This document shows positions 26,281 through 35,909 of a stretch of 64,000 nt of DNA, piece after piece. How positions within the stretch are numbered: position 1 is the stretch's first letter; every line of letters begins with the position of its first letter. Position numbers and translations under genes: made by a program. The DNA is from Nitrospira_E sp052156535 (GTDB lineage: Bacteria; Nitrospirota; Nitrospiria; Nitrospirales; UBA8639): NCBI RefSeq assembly GCF_052156535.1, contig NZ_JBQKUP010000032.1, forward strand, positions 62,001 through 126,000, read 5' to 3'. Below the pieces are notes generated by a model. That model was not told where the DNA came from and did no database searches. It was given only the letters and a program-made list of their open reading frames with translations.

Positions 26281-27660
26281 TTACCCGATAATCACACGGG
26301 CCTTGGCATAACGATAGGGTTTGCTAACCGCCGTTTTCACGGCAAATAACCCGATCATTAACGGCCCAAACCGGCCCAATAGCATGGACAGCATAATCAT
26401 CACTTTTCCAAAGTCGGTAAAGAGAGCCGATAAGCTCAGTGTTTCGCCGTTTCCTAATGACATACCCACAATGCCCATGGCTGAAGTGATTTCAAACATC
26501 AGAAATAAAAACGGTTGTGATTCGGTGGAATCCAACAGGAGGGTCATGGCGGTAATCATGACAATGGCCAGGACGGTGAAGCAAAGGGCTCGGGTAATGA
26601 GGTCCTGGGGTATTCGCCGGTTAAAGACCTCGACGTCTCTATCTCGACGAAGCATGTTTAAGATCGTCAGAAATACGATAGCGGCAGTGGTCGTTTTGAG
26701 GCCTCCCGCCATACTCCCTGGCGATCCTCCGATGGCCATCAATAATAACAGGAAATAGAGGGTGGCATCGCGCATGTCGACGATATCGATGGAGGTGAAT
26801 CCTGCGGTACGGGAAACGGAGTGAAAATAGGAAATTGTCAGCTTTTTCCCAATGGAGGCAGATTGGAATGTGGAGGGATTGTTCCACTCCAATATGGTAA
26901 TGCCTATTGTTCCCCCCACGATAAGCAGGGCGGTGGTGACCAGCACCAATTTGGTATGGGTCTGTAGACGAAAGCGTTGCCCACGAAGATTGCCCAGAAG
27001 ATCTTCAAAGACAAAAAACCCGATGCTTCCGAAGATCACCAAAATGGTAATGATTCCATTGATCGTCCAATCTGTTTGAAAGGACTTAAAGCTATCAGAA
27101 AAAAGGGCAAACCCGGCATTATTGAAGGCCGAGATGGCATGGAATATCCCGTAATAGGCAGCGGTCCCCCAAGGGAAATCGACAGAGAAGCGAAGCGTGA
27201 GCAACACCGCGCCAAGGCCCTCTAACCCGAAAGTAATCATGGCGACCAGCTTCACGAACCGGACCAATCCCTGTAAATCCATTGTATTCATGGATTCGCT
27301 GAGCATCATGCGGTCTCGCAACCCAAGGCGACGCCCTAAAATGAGTAAGATCATCGTGGCCATCAAGGCGTATCCTAATCCTCCAATCTGAATCAATCCG
27401 AGAACCACGCCTTGCCCAAACAAGGTGAAATCCTGAGGAGTATCCACGACGATGAGACCCGTCACGCAGACCGCAGAGGTTGCCGTAAAGAGCGCGTCAA
27501 GGAATGAAATGTTCACTCCGGGATGAGTGGCGAATGGAAGCATGAGCAGGCAGGCACCGAAGAGAATGAGCCCGAGGGCGGCTAATGCCACAATCTGGCC
27601 CGGTAGTAACCGAAAGCCGACAAAACGAGCTATCAGGAGTCTTCCGAAACCGTCAGTCAT
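26281..27660 (-). CDS. TrkH/KtrB-family potassium uptake protein
   Basis: A 459-residue integral membrane protein of the Trk/Ktr/HKT superfamily, which carries K+ through four membrane-pore-membrane repeats. Selectivity-loop segments are visible: ATSAVCVTGLIV, AFNNAGFALF, SRTAGFTSID and TSAMGIVGMSLG, plus the conserved GGSPGSMAGGLKTTT loop. Length is closer to KtrB than to long TrkH. These channels normally need a cytosolic NAD/ATP-binding TrkA/KtrA ring; none is adjacent here, so the partner is probably encoded elsewhere. Confidence 0.92.
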   Translation of the reverse strand: MTDGFGRLLIARFVGFRLLPGQIVALAALGLILFGACLLMLPFATHPGVNISFLDALFTATSAVCVTGLIVVDTPQDFTLFGQGVVLGLIQIGGLGYALMATMILLILGRRLGLRDRMMLSESMNTMDLQGLVRFVKLVAMITFGLEGLGAVLLTLRFSVDFPWGTAAYYGIFHAISAFNNAGFALFSDSFKSFQTDWTINGIITILVIFGSIGFFVFEDLLGNLRGQRFRLQTHTKLVLVTTALLIVGGTIGITILEWNNPSTFQSASIGKKLTISYFHSVSRTAGFTSIDIVDMRDATLYFLLLLMAIGGSPGSMAGGLKTTTAAIVFLTILNMLRRDRDVEVFNRRIPQDLITRALCFTVLAIVMITAMTLLLDSTESQPFLFLMFEITSAMGIVGMSLGNGETLSLSALFTDFGKVMIMLSMLLGRFGPLMIGLFAVKTAVSKPYRYAKARVIIG

Positions 27661-27954
27661 TGCTTGAGGGGAGAGGGTTCGATTGAACGTGAATCAGGAC
27701 AGGCAGATAGGGTCATGGTGTTCGAACCAACCGGACTGCCAAGCTGTGGTCCATATCCAAGCACAGGCCTTTTGTTATAAAAAATAGAAGTGGGCGGGAG
27801 ACAAGATTGAAAGACGATAGATAATTGTAGGGCAATCCCCGAATGTGCCCGGCTGCATCTAGGATTTAAAAATATTAGCATGTTCGATCGGCAATGGAAA
27901 CCTGGTTTCCCCTGCCTTGTTGTGTGGAAAGGCCTTCTTTATAATGCTTTGCCT

Positions 27955-29340
27955 ATGAATTCCGAGGATTTTCAACAACCCCAACCACGTGTCACGTTGT
28001 ATACGTTAGGGTGTCGACTCAACCAGGCTGAAACGGCTCTACTTAAAGACGGGTTTCAGCAAAGCGGGTTTATCCCGGTCGAGTTTGGCCAGGAAACGGA
28101 TGTTTTTGTGATCAATACCTGCACCGTCACCGAAGGGGCTGAGGTGGATTGTCGACGAATCGTTCGCCAGGTCCTCCGTCATTCCCCCCATGCCTTTGTC
28201 GCCGTCACCGGGTGTTATGCCCAGACCGGCTTGGAAATGCTTCGTCGCATGGCCGATATTGACCTCATTGTCGGCAATCAATTCAAAATGAAGCTGCCTG
28301 AGATCATTCCGCCTTTTTCACAGCTTAAAAAACAACCTGTGCCACTGGTGCATCATGGACGGATTGATCCTAAGAATTTTTCGATAGAAGGCGTTGGAGC
28401 CTATACGACGACTCGTGCAAATCTAAAAATTCAGGACGGGTGTCAGTTTATGTGTTCGTTTTGCCTAATTCCCTTTGCCAGAGGCCGGGAGCGGAGTCGG
28501 TTTCTAGAGGATGCGGTTTGTGAGGCCGAGCTGTTGGTGGAAAGGGGGCATCGGGAGTTAGTGCTGACGGGGGTGAACATCGGGCAATACCGTGATGGAG
28601 CTGCCGATCTCCTGGCGCTCATTCAACGCTTTGAAGCTATTAAAGGCCTGGAGCGGATCCGTATTTCCTCTATTGAACCCACCACGGTTCCTGAGAGTCT
28701 CCTGGACTATATGAGTAGTTCCGCAAAGCTGTGCCGGCATTTACATGTTCCCTTGCAGAGTGGTGACGATCGTATCTTGCAGGCCATGAATCGCCGGTAT
28801 TCCGTGCGAGAGTACCAGGAGGCCATGGATTCAGCGCTGAAACGAATTCCAGACCTGTGTTTCGGCACGGATATGCTGGTGGGATTTCCTGGGGAGGGCC
28901 CACGAGAATTTGCGAATACGGAAGCGGTGGTCAGGGATTTTCCTTTTGCGTATTTGCATGTGTTTAGTTACTCGCCTCGGCCCGGTACGGCTTCCACCAA
29001 ATTACCCCATCCCGTGTCTCCCGTTACGACGAAAGAGCGGAGTCGATCTTTGCGGGAAATGTCCGATCACAAGCGAATGGCGTTCCAACAGCGGTTTCTA
29101 GGGCGACGAGTCTCGGTGTTATTTGAAGCAGCGGAAGCCGACGGGTATTGGCCGGGGCTCACGGATAATTTTCTTCGTGTCACCGTTCGTTCTCCACATC
29201 CGCTACGGAATACTATTCAGCCGGTTGTCGTGACCGGCATGATGTCGGATACGACGTTGGGGCTGCTGGAGGCAATTTCTGAAAGTCCTCCGCCGGCACA
29301 GGATCTTTTTCCTGCTTCTTCACTTGTGTGCGTGTCATAG
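27955..29340 (+). CDS. mtaB: tRNA t6A37 methylthiotransferase MtaB
   Basis: A radical-SAM enzyme that converts t6A37 to ms2t6A37 in tRNAs reading ANN codons. The N-terminal UPF0004 domain has TLGCRLNQAET, VINTCTVT and TGCYAQ supplying the second 4Fe-4S cluster; the radical-SAM cluster motif is CQFMCSFC in KIQDGCQFMCSFC. A C-terminal TRAM-like region follows. The ATG at 27955 is chosen because homology starts soon after; an in-frame ATG at 27880 would add 25 residues, and neither has a strong ribosome binding site. It slightly precedes miaB, giving both methylthiotransferases side by side. Confidence 0.93.
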   Translation: MNSEDFQQPQPRVTLYTLGCRLNQAETALLKDGFQQSGFIPVEFGQETDVFVINTCTVTEGAEVDCRRIVRQVLRHSPHAFVAVTGCYAQTGLEMLRRMADIDLIVGNQFKMKLPEIIPPFSQLKKQPVPLVHHGRIDPKNFSIEGVGAYTTTRANLKIQDGCQFMCSFCLIPFARGRERSRFLEDAVCEAELLVERGHRELVLTGVNIGQYRDGAADLLALIQRFEAIKGLERIRISSIEPTTVPESLLDYMSSSAKLCRHLHVPLQSGDDRILQAMNRRYSVREYQEAMDSALKRIPDLCFGTDMLVGFPGEGPREFANTEAVVRDFPFAYLHVFSYSPRPGTASTKLPHPVSPVTTKERSRSLREMSDHKRMAFQQRFLGRRVSVLFEAAEADGYWPGLTDNFLRVTVRSPHPLRNTIQPVVVTGMMSDTTLGLLEAISESPPPAQDLFPASSLVCVS

Positions 29341-29353
29341 AAAGGCGATATTT

Positions 29354-30727
29354 GTGAGCGGACCCCCTTTACTCCTCCCTACCAGTCTGAAAGCTCGGAC
29401 CCGTTCCCCTGGTCAAAGTGGCTATCAGGTGTATATGGAGACCTTCGGGTGTCAGATGAATGAATATGATTCGGAAATCGTTCGGTCGCTGTTAAAAAAC
29501 CGGGGATTTCAATTTACGCCGCATGATGATGAAGCCGATGTGATCCTGTTTAACACCTGTGCCATTCGTGAGAATGCCCATAATCGCGTGTATGGCCATT
29601 TAGCCCGCTACACCAATAGAAAACAGGAACGTGGATTGGTCATCGGGGTATTAGGCTGTATGGCGCAGAATCTGAAACAAGAGCTGATGGATACCCGATC
29701 GTTCATTGATGTGCTGGTCGGGCCGGATGGATACCGTCGACTGCCTGATCTTCTTATGGATGCACTGGAGCATCGTAAACGAGGATTGGCCGTTGATCTG
29801 TCCGAATACGAAACCTATGCCCATATCGTCCCGGACCGGCCGGATGGAATTAATGGATGGATCGCCGTCATGCGGGGCTGTGATAATTTTTGTTCTTTTT
29901 GCGTGGTGCCCTATACACGAGGACGAGAACGCTCACGAGACCCTGAGGGAATTATTCAGGAAGCCCATCAATTGGTCGGTCAGGGGGTTCGGCAAATCAC
30001 GTTATTGGGACAAAATGTCAATTCCTACCGGTCCGGGGAATGGGATTTCGCCCGATTGTTAATCGCCGTTGGGGATGTCCCAGGGATTCAGCGTGTGCGT
30101 TTTATGTCTCCCCATCCTAAAGATTTTCCTCCTGCCCTGCTTGAAGCCGTTGCGGAGCATCCCGCCATCTGTAAGACGATTCATTTGCCGCTGCAATCGG
30201 CGAATGATCGAATTCTGGAACGTATGGGGCGGGGTTACACTCAACGGGAGTACCGTAAGCTGGTTGAGGCCATTCGAAAAAAAGGTCCTCTTGTTTTGAC
30301 CACCGATATCATTTGTGGATTTTGTGGAGAAACCGATGAGGAGTTCCAGGAGACCTATCGTCTCATGCAAGAGGTGGAATATCAAGCGGCGTTCGTATTC
30401 AAATATTCTGAACGAAAGCACACAATTGCGGCCAGAAAATTTGCGGACGATGTTCCTGAGCAGGTGAAGGGATACAGGACCAACCAGATCGTGGAATTGC
30501 AAAAAGAAATTTCCCTTTCAAAAAATAAAGAACTCATCGGCACCTCGGTGGAGGTTATGCTGGAAGGGCATTCCAAAAAATCAGACCTTCAATGGATGGG
30601 GCATAGCGACCACAATGTGACGGTTGTCTGGCCCAAGGATGACCAAGTCCGTCAACCAGGAGACCTTGTGCCAGTTCTGGTCATGGATGCCTCGCCTTCG
30701 ACCCTCTATGGGCATGTCCAATCCTGA
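29354..30727 (+). CDS. miaB: tRNA i6A37 methylthiotransferase MiaB
   Basis: A radical-SAM enzyme that converts i6A37 to ms2i6A37 in tRNAs reading UNN codons. The 457-residue protein has METFGCQMNEYDSE, FNTCAIRENA and LGCMAQ for the auxiliary cluster, CDNFCSFCVVPYTRGRERSR for the radical-SAM cluster, and a C-terminal TRAM domain. In the usual GFPGET block the Pro is Cys (GFCGET). The GTG at 29354, with AAAGG eight bases upstream, is preferred to a TTG/ATG reading inside mtaB. It lies 13 bases after mtaB. Confidence 0.94.
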   Translation: MSGPPLLLPTSLKARTRSPGQSGYQVYMETFGCQMNEYDSEIVRSLLKNRGFQFTPHDDEADVILFNTCAIRENAHNRVYGHLARYTNRKQERGLVIGVLGCMAQNLKQELMDTRSFIDVLVGPDGYRRLPDLLMDALEHRKRGLAVDLSEYETYAHIVPDRPDGINGWIAVMRGCDNFCSFCVVPYTRGRERSRDPEGIIQEAHQLVGQGVRQITLLGQNVNSYRSGEWDFARLLIAVGDVPGIQRVRFMSPHPKDFPPALLEAVAEHPAICKTIHLPLQSANDRILERMGRGYTQREYRKLVEAIRKKGPLVLTTDIICGFCGETDEEFQETYRLMQEVEYQAAFVFKYSERKHTIAARKFADDVPEQVKGYRTNQIVELQKEISLSKNKELIGTSVEVMLEGHSKKSDLQWMGHSDHNVTVVWPKDDQVRQPGDLVPVLVMDASPSTLYGHVQS

Positions 30728-31126
30728 TGGATTTCGTGTGTTCCCGCAGGCAAAAACATTCTTAACCCCACCCTCCGTTTATAAGCCTTCGATTTTTCTG
30801 CCATTCCCTATGCTCGGTTCCTCCTAAATTGTCTCTTTTTCCCGATTGAGGCCGTGTTTGCGTTGGAGAAATCCGTCAAACTGTAAGCTGGTTTATACCT
30901 CAAGTCAGGTACTCATTGTCCGATAAAATCTTTGAATACTTGTGGATTTCCGGTCGCATGCCGGAACGGATTGTCCTTTTCAACTTCCTGATGCTCATTC
31001 GGAAAAGAATTCCCTATCCAATCGATCGATGAAGACAAGCTTATACGGTGATAAGTCAGGATGATTGGTTTTCGAAGGCATGCTGTTGTGGGAGATGGTG
31101 AGACAAGGCATGAGGTTTGACAAATA
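30728..31126 (+). other. Gene-free region
   Basis: About 400 bases between miaB and the HDOD gene. I see no RNA gene, strong hairpin or convincing small frame in it. Confidence 0.4.
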
Positions 31127-32086
31127 ATGGATCCCCAGATTCTGCAGCGTATAAAAAATTGCAAGACTCTCCCGGCGATCCCCGCCTTGCCTCTGCAAGT
31201 CCTCCAACTGTGTCGGGATGAGAGGACGACTGCTCAACGCATTGGTGACGTCATTAGCAAAGACCCGTCCTTTGTCGCCAAGCTGTTGAATGTGGCGAAT
31301 TCCAGTTTTTACGGGGGCAGTCGACATAAAGTGACGACGGTCACCCATGCGGTGACCTTATTGGGCATGAATTCCATTGCCACGTTAGCGTTTTGCTTTT
31401 CGTTATATCGGGACTTACGAAAAAAAGGTGGTGGTGCATTTGATCATACCCACTTTTGGCATCGATGTATTTTGGCGAGTTTGGCCGCGAAGATTTTGGC
31501 CAAACGCGTTCGAGTGACAAACGAAGAAGAGGTCTTCCTTGCCGGATTATTGCAGGACCTGGGCGTATTGGTGATGAGCGAGGCGTTAGGCATGGAATAT
31601 GGGTTGCTTTTTAAGAAAGCTGCGCAGGATCATCAGGCACTTCAGGCGTTGGAACAAGATCGGTGGAAAACGGATCATTGCGAGATCGGGGCATGGTTGG
31701 CCGAGACGTGGGAATTGCCTGAATTATTGCGAGAATCCGTCAAGGGGAGCCATGACCCCTCCTTGGCGTCAGGAAGCGATGACGTTTCCCGTTTAACTAT
31801 TCAATGCGTGGCCTTGTCGGGGCGGTTAGCCGATATGTGGTGCCACCAACAACCCGAGGTGGCTATTCAATCGGCCATTCAATTATCAAAGGAGCTTTTG
31901 GAAATCGAACCTGACGGACTTGTAGAAGTGGCCAAACAAATTGCTGACGGAATCCCCGATATGTCCAGTTTTTTCCAGATCAGCCTGGGTAAACCCGAAG
32001 ACATTCAAAAAGTGTTGGGGCATCTTATACAAATCGTAACGGGCATCTCTCAACCGGAAATTTCAGAACCCATCCCTGCCATTTAA
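31127..32086 (+). CDS. HDOD domain signalling protein
   Basis: A 319-residue protein with an HDOD domain over about residues 15-215: LPAIPALPLQVLQL, RIGDVISKDPSFVAKLLNVANSSFYG, HAVTLLGMNSIATLAF, HTHFWHR-like DHTHFWHRCILASLAAKILAK and EVFLAGLLQDLGVLVM. HDOD resembles HD phosphohydrolases but usually lacks the full metal site and acts in two-component or chemotaxis-linked signalling. The C-terminal 100 residues are helical with no recognised domain. No receiver domain is fused. Confidence 0.9.
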   Translation: MDPQILQRIKNCKTLPAIPALPLQVLQLCRDERTTAQRIGDVISKDPSFVAKLLNVANSSFYGGSRHKVTTVTHAVTLLGMNSIATLAFCFSLYRDLRKKGGGAFDHTHFWHRCILASLAAKILAKRVRVTNEEEVFLAGLLQDLGVLVMSEALGMEYGLLFKKAAQDHQALQALEQDRWKTDHCEIGAWLAETWELPELLRESVKGSHDPSLASGSDDVSRLTIQCVALSGRLADMWCHQQPEVAIQSAIQLSKELLEIEPDGLVEVAKQIADGIPDMSSFFQISLGKPEDIQKVLGHLIQIVTGISQPEISEPIPAI

Positions 32087-32300
32087 GTCAGTGGTTCCTC
32101 CCAGATTTTTCCTGAGTGTCTCCCAGCATTTAACCCATATCGCTTCCATTAGCCGAATGGATTTGTACGTGGCTTCTTATCTTAGAGGGGAAGGGGGGGC
32201 AAGTCCGTCGATTTACCAGGAAATGCCGAGGATCTGACCTAGGGGGTCATGAGGCGCAAGGCGACATTCTCTCGCGAATATGTGTAGAGGGAAAAAGAAT

Positions 32301-32813
32301 TTATCCACTCAAAGGGACTGATAGGATTGAGGACCAGTCCATGGGATGTTCGCTCTTGGAATGGATAAGATGGATCGTGTCGACTGTGAAGTTGAGGGAC
32401 AATGATTGAGATAAGGTGGACGTGATTTTGTGTTTCATTTCAAGGGAATAATGACCATACAAGAGACTGAGATGGGGCATAAAGGGGTTAGATGCCTTGA
32501 CGAACAGTCTATTTGCCAGTTCATGCGCATTCATGAGTGCCGGTGTTTCCTGAGCCTTTAAGAACACGCATTGAAAGTACTGATCACCATAGGCCGGTTC
32601 GGCCAAAAAAATATCGAAAGGTGTAAGCGATTTTCCGAGTTTTACGCATCGAAGGGATATAGCCTCCTCTGTTCCTGGAAGAGAATCCAGGAGCGTCACA
32701 TGCGGGTAGAAGATTGGAGCGTGATACGCTTTGCTCAAGTCGGCAATGGTCTTTATGAGAATGTCGCAGGCCTGACCAGTAGGTGTCAGCCAGAGGTGAT
32801 ACGTGCTTGCCAT
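32301..32813 (-). CDS. 2H phosphoesterase, cyclic phosphodiesterase-like
   Basis: A 170-residue protein of the 2H family with the two active-site motifs YPHVTLLDSL and MPHLSLLYGHY (His-x-Thr/Ser each). It resembles plant-type cyclic phosphodiesterase more than LigT, because the start is SxYHLWLTP. Such enzymes open 2',3'- or 1'',2''-cyclic phosphates; the substrate here is unknown. AAAGG five bases before the ATG at 32813 supports this start; a GTG two codons earlier is possible. Confidence 0.85.
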   Translation of the reverse strand: MASTYHLWLTPTGQACDILIKTIADLSKAYHAPIFYPHVTLLDSLPGTEEAISLRCVKLGKSLTPFDIFLAEPAYGDQYFQCVFLKAQETPALMNAHELANRLFVKASNPFMPHLSLLYGHYSLEMKHKITSTLSQSLSLNFTVDTIHLIHSKSEHPMDWSSILSVPLSG

Positions 32814-32876
32814 ACGCACCTTTCAGATTTGTCGAGTAGTGCCTGAATGACGCATTTATGGCCCAAAGGAGTATTT

Positions 32877-33623
32877 CTATGTAGAGGTCCTTTCTTTTGG
32901 TTTTGAGGGTTTAATTCCGGTCCAGATGAGCAGGCCTCCAATCATGATCAATGCCAATGGTACGAGCATCAATACAAAGAGGTTCCCTTTGGCTTGCCAT
33001 GCTGCTGTGCCCATTGTCCCGCCCACAAAAGCCAGCGCGGTACCAAGTGTGATCAGGATGATCCTTATAATGAAGAATGCGATATGCTTGACCTTGCTTC
33101 GAGGTGCTTTTGGACGTTCTGCTTCTCTACCGAACAAGAGTGTTGGTCTCGTGGCCTGGGTGTGCCTTCGTTCCCCCTTGATGCCTGGTCCACCAGGTGG
33201 TTGCTCGTCACCGTTTTTTTTCCTGATGGGCCCAAGGATTTGAAATTTGATGGCAACGAACCCTTGATTTGCTACAGAGATAGAATCCAGCCTGAGTTGC
33301 AAAAATGGCCAAAGCCCGCTGGTCACAATCTGTTTGGCTACATCACCTGGAACATAGCCCAGCATATCCCGTTTCGTAGAAAAGATTTGCTCCGATACCC
33401 CAAATATCTTGATGGCATGAGGGTCTTGGGGATTGCTCGGTTCTTGTTCCCAGTCCAATAGGTGCTTGGAGCCTTGGATAAATTGCCAGACAATGGTCTG
33501 CCGTTCTTGAATTCCCTGAATCTCAAGATTTTCATAGTAGATTTCATACCCGACCTGAATTGGGGGCAAGAAAGAAATGCCTTCAGGCATGACAATATTC
33601 TGATGGGCTTTTCGTTCCGACAT
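32877..33623 (-). CDS. HIRAN-domain protein with C-terminal membrane anchor
   Basis: A 248-residue protein. A HIRAN domain spans about 45-131: the LLDWEQEPSNPQDPHAIKIF block with its W-x-x-EP-NP-DP-AI pattern, then MLGYVPGDVAKQI. HIRAN is usually a DNA 3'-end or damage-recognition module fused to helicases or nucleases. Here a Pro/Gly-rich basic linker (about 132-178) leads instead to two hydrophobic segments at about 181-202 and 213-236 and a short basic tail, so the HIRAN part is predicted on the cytoplasmic side of the membrane. No enzyme domain is present. Confidence 0.8.
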   Translation of the reverse strand: MSERKAHQNIVMPEGISFLPPIQVGYEIYYENLEIQGIQERQTIVWQFIQGSKHLLDWEQEPSNPQDPHAIKIFGVSEQIFSTKRDMLGYVPGDVAKQIVTSGLWPFLQLRLDSISVANQGFVAIKFQILGPIRKKNGDEQPPGGPGIKGERRHTQATRPTLLFGREAERPKAPRSKVKHIAFFIIRIILITLGTALAFVGGTMGTAAWQAKGNLFVLMLVPLALIMIGGLLIWTGIKPSKPKERTST

Positions 33624-34128
33624 ATTTCAGCTGTATCTATGTGGTTGATTTAAGGGGCAGAAATGGGGACTTCTCCCATGAAAACATGCCTTTTGTTCTA
33701 TTTCTTTCAACAGGGTCCTCCCTTTGGTCGTGGTGCATAAGGCTGGATTCAACTCCGATCAAACAAGATTTCCTACACCATACAAAAATTGGAAGGTAAA
33801 GGAAATGTGTGCAAAGATTTGTGGCTAATTGACATATCGTCTTGGTGCCGTGTTTTTGCTTGACCCACCAGAGGGGTGGCGTACCCCATCAAAAAAACAT
33901 TGGGTTGCAAGTGGATTTGATCAAACGGAGGTCTCATTTCTACCCTGGTTCATAATGGCTGGGGGAGAGTGCCATGTTGAATCTGAAAGGAGAGCTATGA
34001 GACAGGGAGATTCATGAATCAAAGACGAAAGAATTCGTTGGGAAAGTCCGATTTTTTACCTTCTTTTTTGGGATTGGGAAAGAGTTGCCGATAGGAAAGA
34101 GGATCATCGCATGAAGATGGAGGTAGGA
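33624..34128. other. Gene-free region
   Basis: About 500 bases. A 62-codon frame at 33829-34017 (+) has neither family resemblance nor a ribosome binding site and is not called. No RNA gene is seen. Confidence 0.4.
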
Positions 34129-34233
34129 TTATTTCATAACCCAAAAAAGAATTGCGGCAAAGAGAAAGAGCCACCACCGGACACTCAATGAGAGTTTTTC
34201 TCCCTCGCTTTGGTAATAAAAACGTTTGTCCAT
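34129..34233 (-). CDS. 34-residue single-pass membrane peptide
   Basis: The short frame reads MDKRFYYQSEGEKLSLSVRW followed by a run of W, L, F, A, I and V residues and ends VMK. A charged head of about 18 residues leads into one hydrophobic helix of about 14-16 residues. GGGGAG lies seven bases before the ATG, an excellent ribosome binding site that decides the call. It has no recognised family. It stands alone in a region without other genes, upstream of nothing on its strand until the HIRAN gene at 33623. Confidence 0.5.
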   Translation of the reverse strand: MDKRFYYQSEGEKLSLSVRWWLFLFAAILFWVMK

Positions 34234-34360
34234 CTCATATCTCCCCAGTTGATGATTTTCAAAATACAGGTGTATGTTGATGGTGGCCATTACACATGCG
34301 ACCTACATTCGAGGCAGGGTTTGTTGTGGGATGGGTCTTTTCCAATGAGCAAGTGGGTCC

Positions 34361-34392
34361 AAAAAAAAGCCTGCCCCGATGTGGGGCAGGCT
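34361..34392 (-). terminator. Intrinsic terminator of the FG-GAP protein gene
   Basis: On the minus strand the sequence forms AGCCTGCCCC with GGGGCAGGCT (10 bp) around a five-base loop, followed by eight T. It lies about 90 bases past the stop of the FG-GAP gene. Confidence 0.9.
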
Positions 34393-34484
34393 CTTGGGAG
34401 ATCACCGAAAGTTAACTTGGTTTTCTTCGTGTTTGAGATTTGTTCTCTTTCCCTCAGTGGTTCAGCAAGTGCGTTGTCATTGCT

Positions 34485-35909
34485 CTAGGGTTGAATGTCC
34501 CAGTCGGTAGAGACTGTATCAGGAGAGCCGATTCCAATCAGGGTTACCCCATTCATCAGCCAGACTTTCACCTCTCCTGTAGACGTATTCTTCAAGACCA
34601 CGTCCGCTTTCCCATCTCCATTCATATCCCCCACCTGCTCAATCTCCCACGCCGAGGCGATGCCGCCCAGAATTTTAGACGAAGCAATAGAGGTCCCATT
34701 CAATAGCCAGATGGCCACGATGTCGCTTGTGTCATTCTTCCAGATAAGATCGACCTTCCCATCACCATTGAAATCGCCAACACCCTCAATTTTCCAATCC
34801 GTGGAGGTGCTGCCGGGAAAGCCCGTGCCGGTCACAGTGATCCCATTCATCACCCATACGGCCACGGCTCCATTGCTGCCGTTTCGCCAGATGACATCCG
34901 CCTTACCGTCCCCCGTCACATCGCCGATCCCCGCAATCTGCCAGTTGAGCGGTACCCCGCCCGGGAAGGCAACTGCGGCCAGGGCGGTTCCGTTCATCAA
35001 CCAGATGGCAGTGTTGCCGTCATTACTGTTACGCCATATCAGATCGGCTTTCCCATCGCCGTTGACATCCCCGACCGCCTGAATGACCCAGGCAGTCGGC
35101 GCACTTCCGGGAAAACCTGAGGACGTCACGGTCGTGCCGTTCATCACCCAGATCGCCACTGTGCCGTTGGTAGTATTGCGCCAGATGACATCGGCTTTTC
35201 CGTCCCCCGTCACATCGCCGATCCCCGCGATCTGCCAATTGAGCGTCACCCCGCCCGGGAAGCCGACCGAGGCCCGGGCGGTCCCGTTCATCAACCAGAT
35301 GGCCGTGCTCCCGGTGTTTGTGTTGCGCCAGATCAGGTCGCCTTTCCCATCTCCATTAAGGTCATAAGGCGTATTCATGGCTAAAGCAATAGGTGGAGGA
35401 ACGGGCCCACTCCTGGTATCTGTGGCCGTCGAATAATTATACTGACAGGTATCTCCTGCCAGATCCTGACCGGCACTTGTGTAGGTCCAGCTATTACCCG
35501 CAAGGGAACCCGTTATAATAACGATTCCGCTAAACCAAAACCCTCCGTTAACTGTAACCGCATAGGGGCATGAAGCATTCACTGTGCTATCCACGGCTAC
35601 GGTGCCGGAGCACGTCCCAGTTTGCATAATGGTATTTCCGTCCTGACTCTCCGAGACCACTATTGTGAAACTAAAGTTGGCGCCAGTTTGGTTGGTAATA
35701 CTGTAAGTATCCCCTCCCGGATCAAAATAGACCCCATTATCATCAGGATCCTGGCATCCCATTACCGTTACACTGGAGGGACCACTTGTCCAAGTGCCTC
35801 GAATATCCGGCACGGTTGCCGCATGCAAACTCTCTAAGGGCAACGTCAAAAGAAGTGAACTCGCTAAACCCACTATCAACAGTAAATATATCCAATTTTG
35901 TCGCTTCAT
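34485..35909 (-). CDS. Secreted FG-GAP/VCBS repeat protein
   Basis: A 474-residue exported protein. The start at 35909 gives MKRQNWIYLLLIVGLASSLL and a cleavage site near LHA-A (about 30). Residues 31-170 form a Thr/Ser/Gly-rich region with Cys at several places and no recognised family. Residues 182-474 are six tandem 49-residue FG-GAP/VCBS-like repeats, each with a Ca-binding-type loop D-x-NGDGK-x-D, then IWRN and WxMNGT. The repeats resemble beta-propeller blades seen in surface and adhesion proteins. A longer in-frame ATG at 36011 is less likely because it destroys the signal peptide. A terminator follows. Confidence 0.85.
   Translation of the reverse strand: MKRQNWIYLLLIVGLASSLLLTLPLESLHAATVPDIRGTWTSGPSSVTVMGCQDPDDNGVYFDPGGDTYSITNQTGANFSFTIVVSESQDGNTIMQTGTCSGTVAVDSTVNASCPYAVTVNGGFWFSGIVIITGSLAGNSWTYTSAGQDLAGDTCQYNYSTATDTRSGPVPPPIALAMNTPYDLNGDGKGDLIWRNTNTGSTAIWLMNGTARASVGFPGGVTLNWQIAGIGDVTGDGKADVIWRNTTNGTVAIWVMNGTTVTSSGFPGSAPTAWVIQAVGDVNGDGKADLIWRNSNDGNTAIWLMNGTALAAVAFPGGVPLNWQIAGIGDVTGDGKADVIWRNGSNGAVAVWVMNGITVTGTGFPGSTSTDWKIEGVGDFNGDGKVDLIWKNDTSDIVAIWLLNGTSIASSKILGGIASAWEIEQVGDMNGDGKADVVLKNTSTGEVKVWLMNGVTLIGIGSPDTVSTDWDIQP
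34488..35366 (-). repeat. Six 147-bp repeats arranged as 294-bp doublets
   Basis: The six FG-GAP repeats alternate in type, and the DNA of one pair is nearly identical to the next, for example the blocks starting near 34891 and 35185, exactly 294 bases apart. This indicates duplication of a two-repeat unit. Confidence 0.8.

Noticed and set aside
33829..34017. 62-codon frame on the plus strand
   Set aside because: No ribosome binding site and no recognisable or membrane-like pattern.
34886..35230. Repeated DNA as an insertion sequence or assembly artefact
   Set aside because: The repeats keep the reading frame and encode regular FG-GAP units, so they are internal gene repeats.
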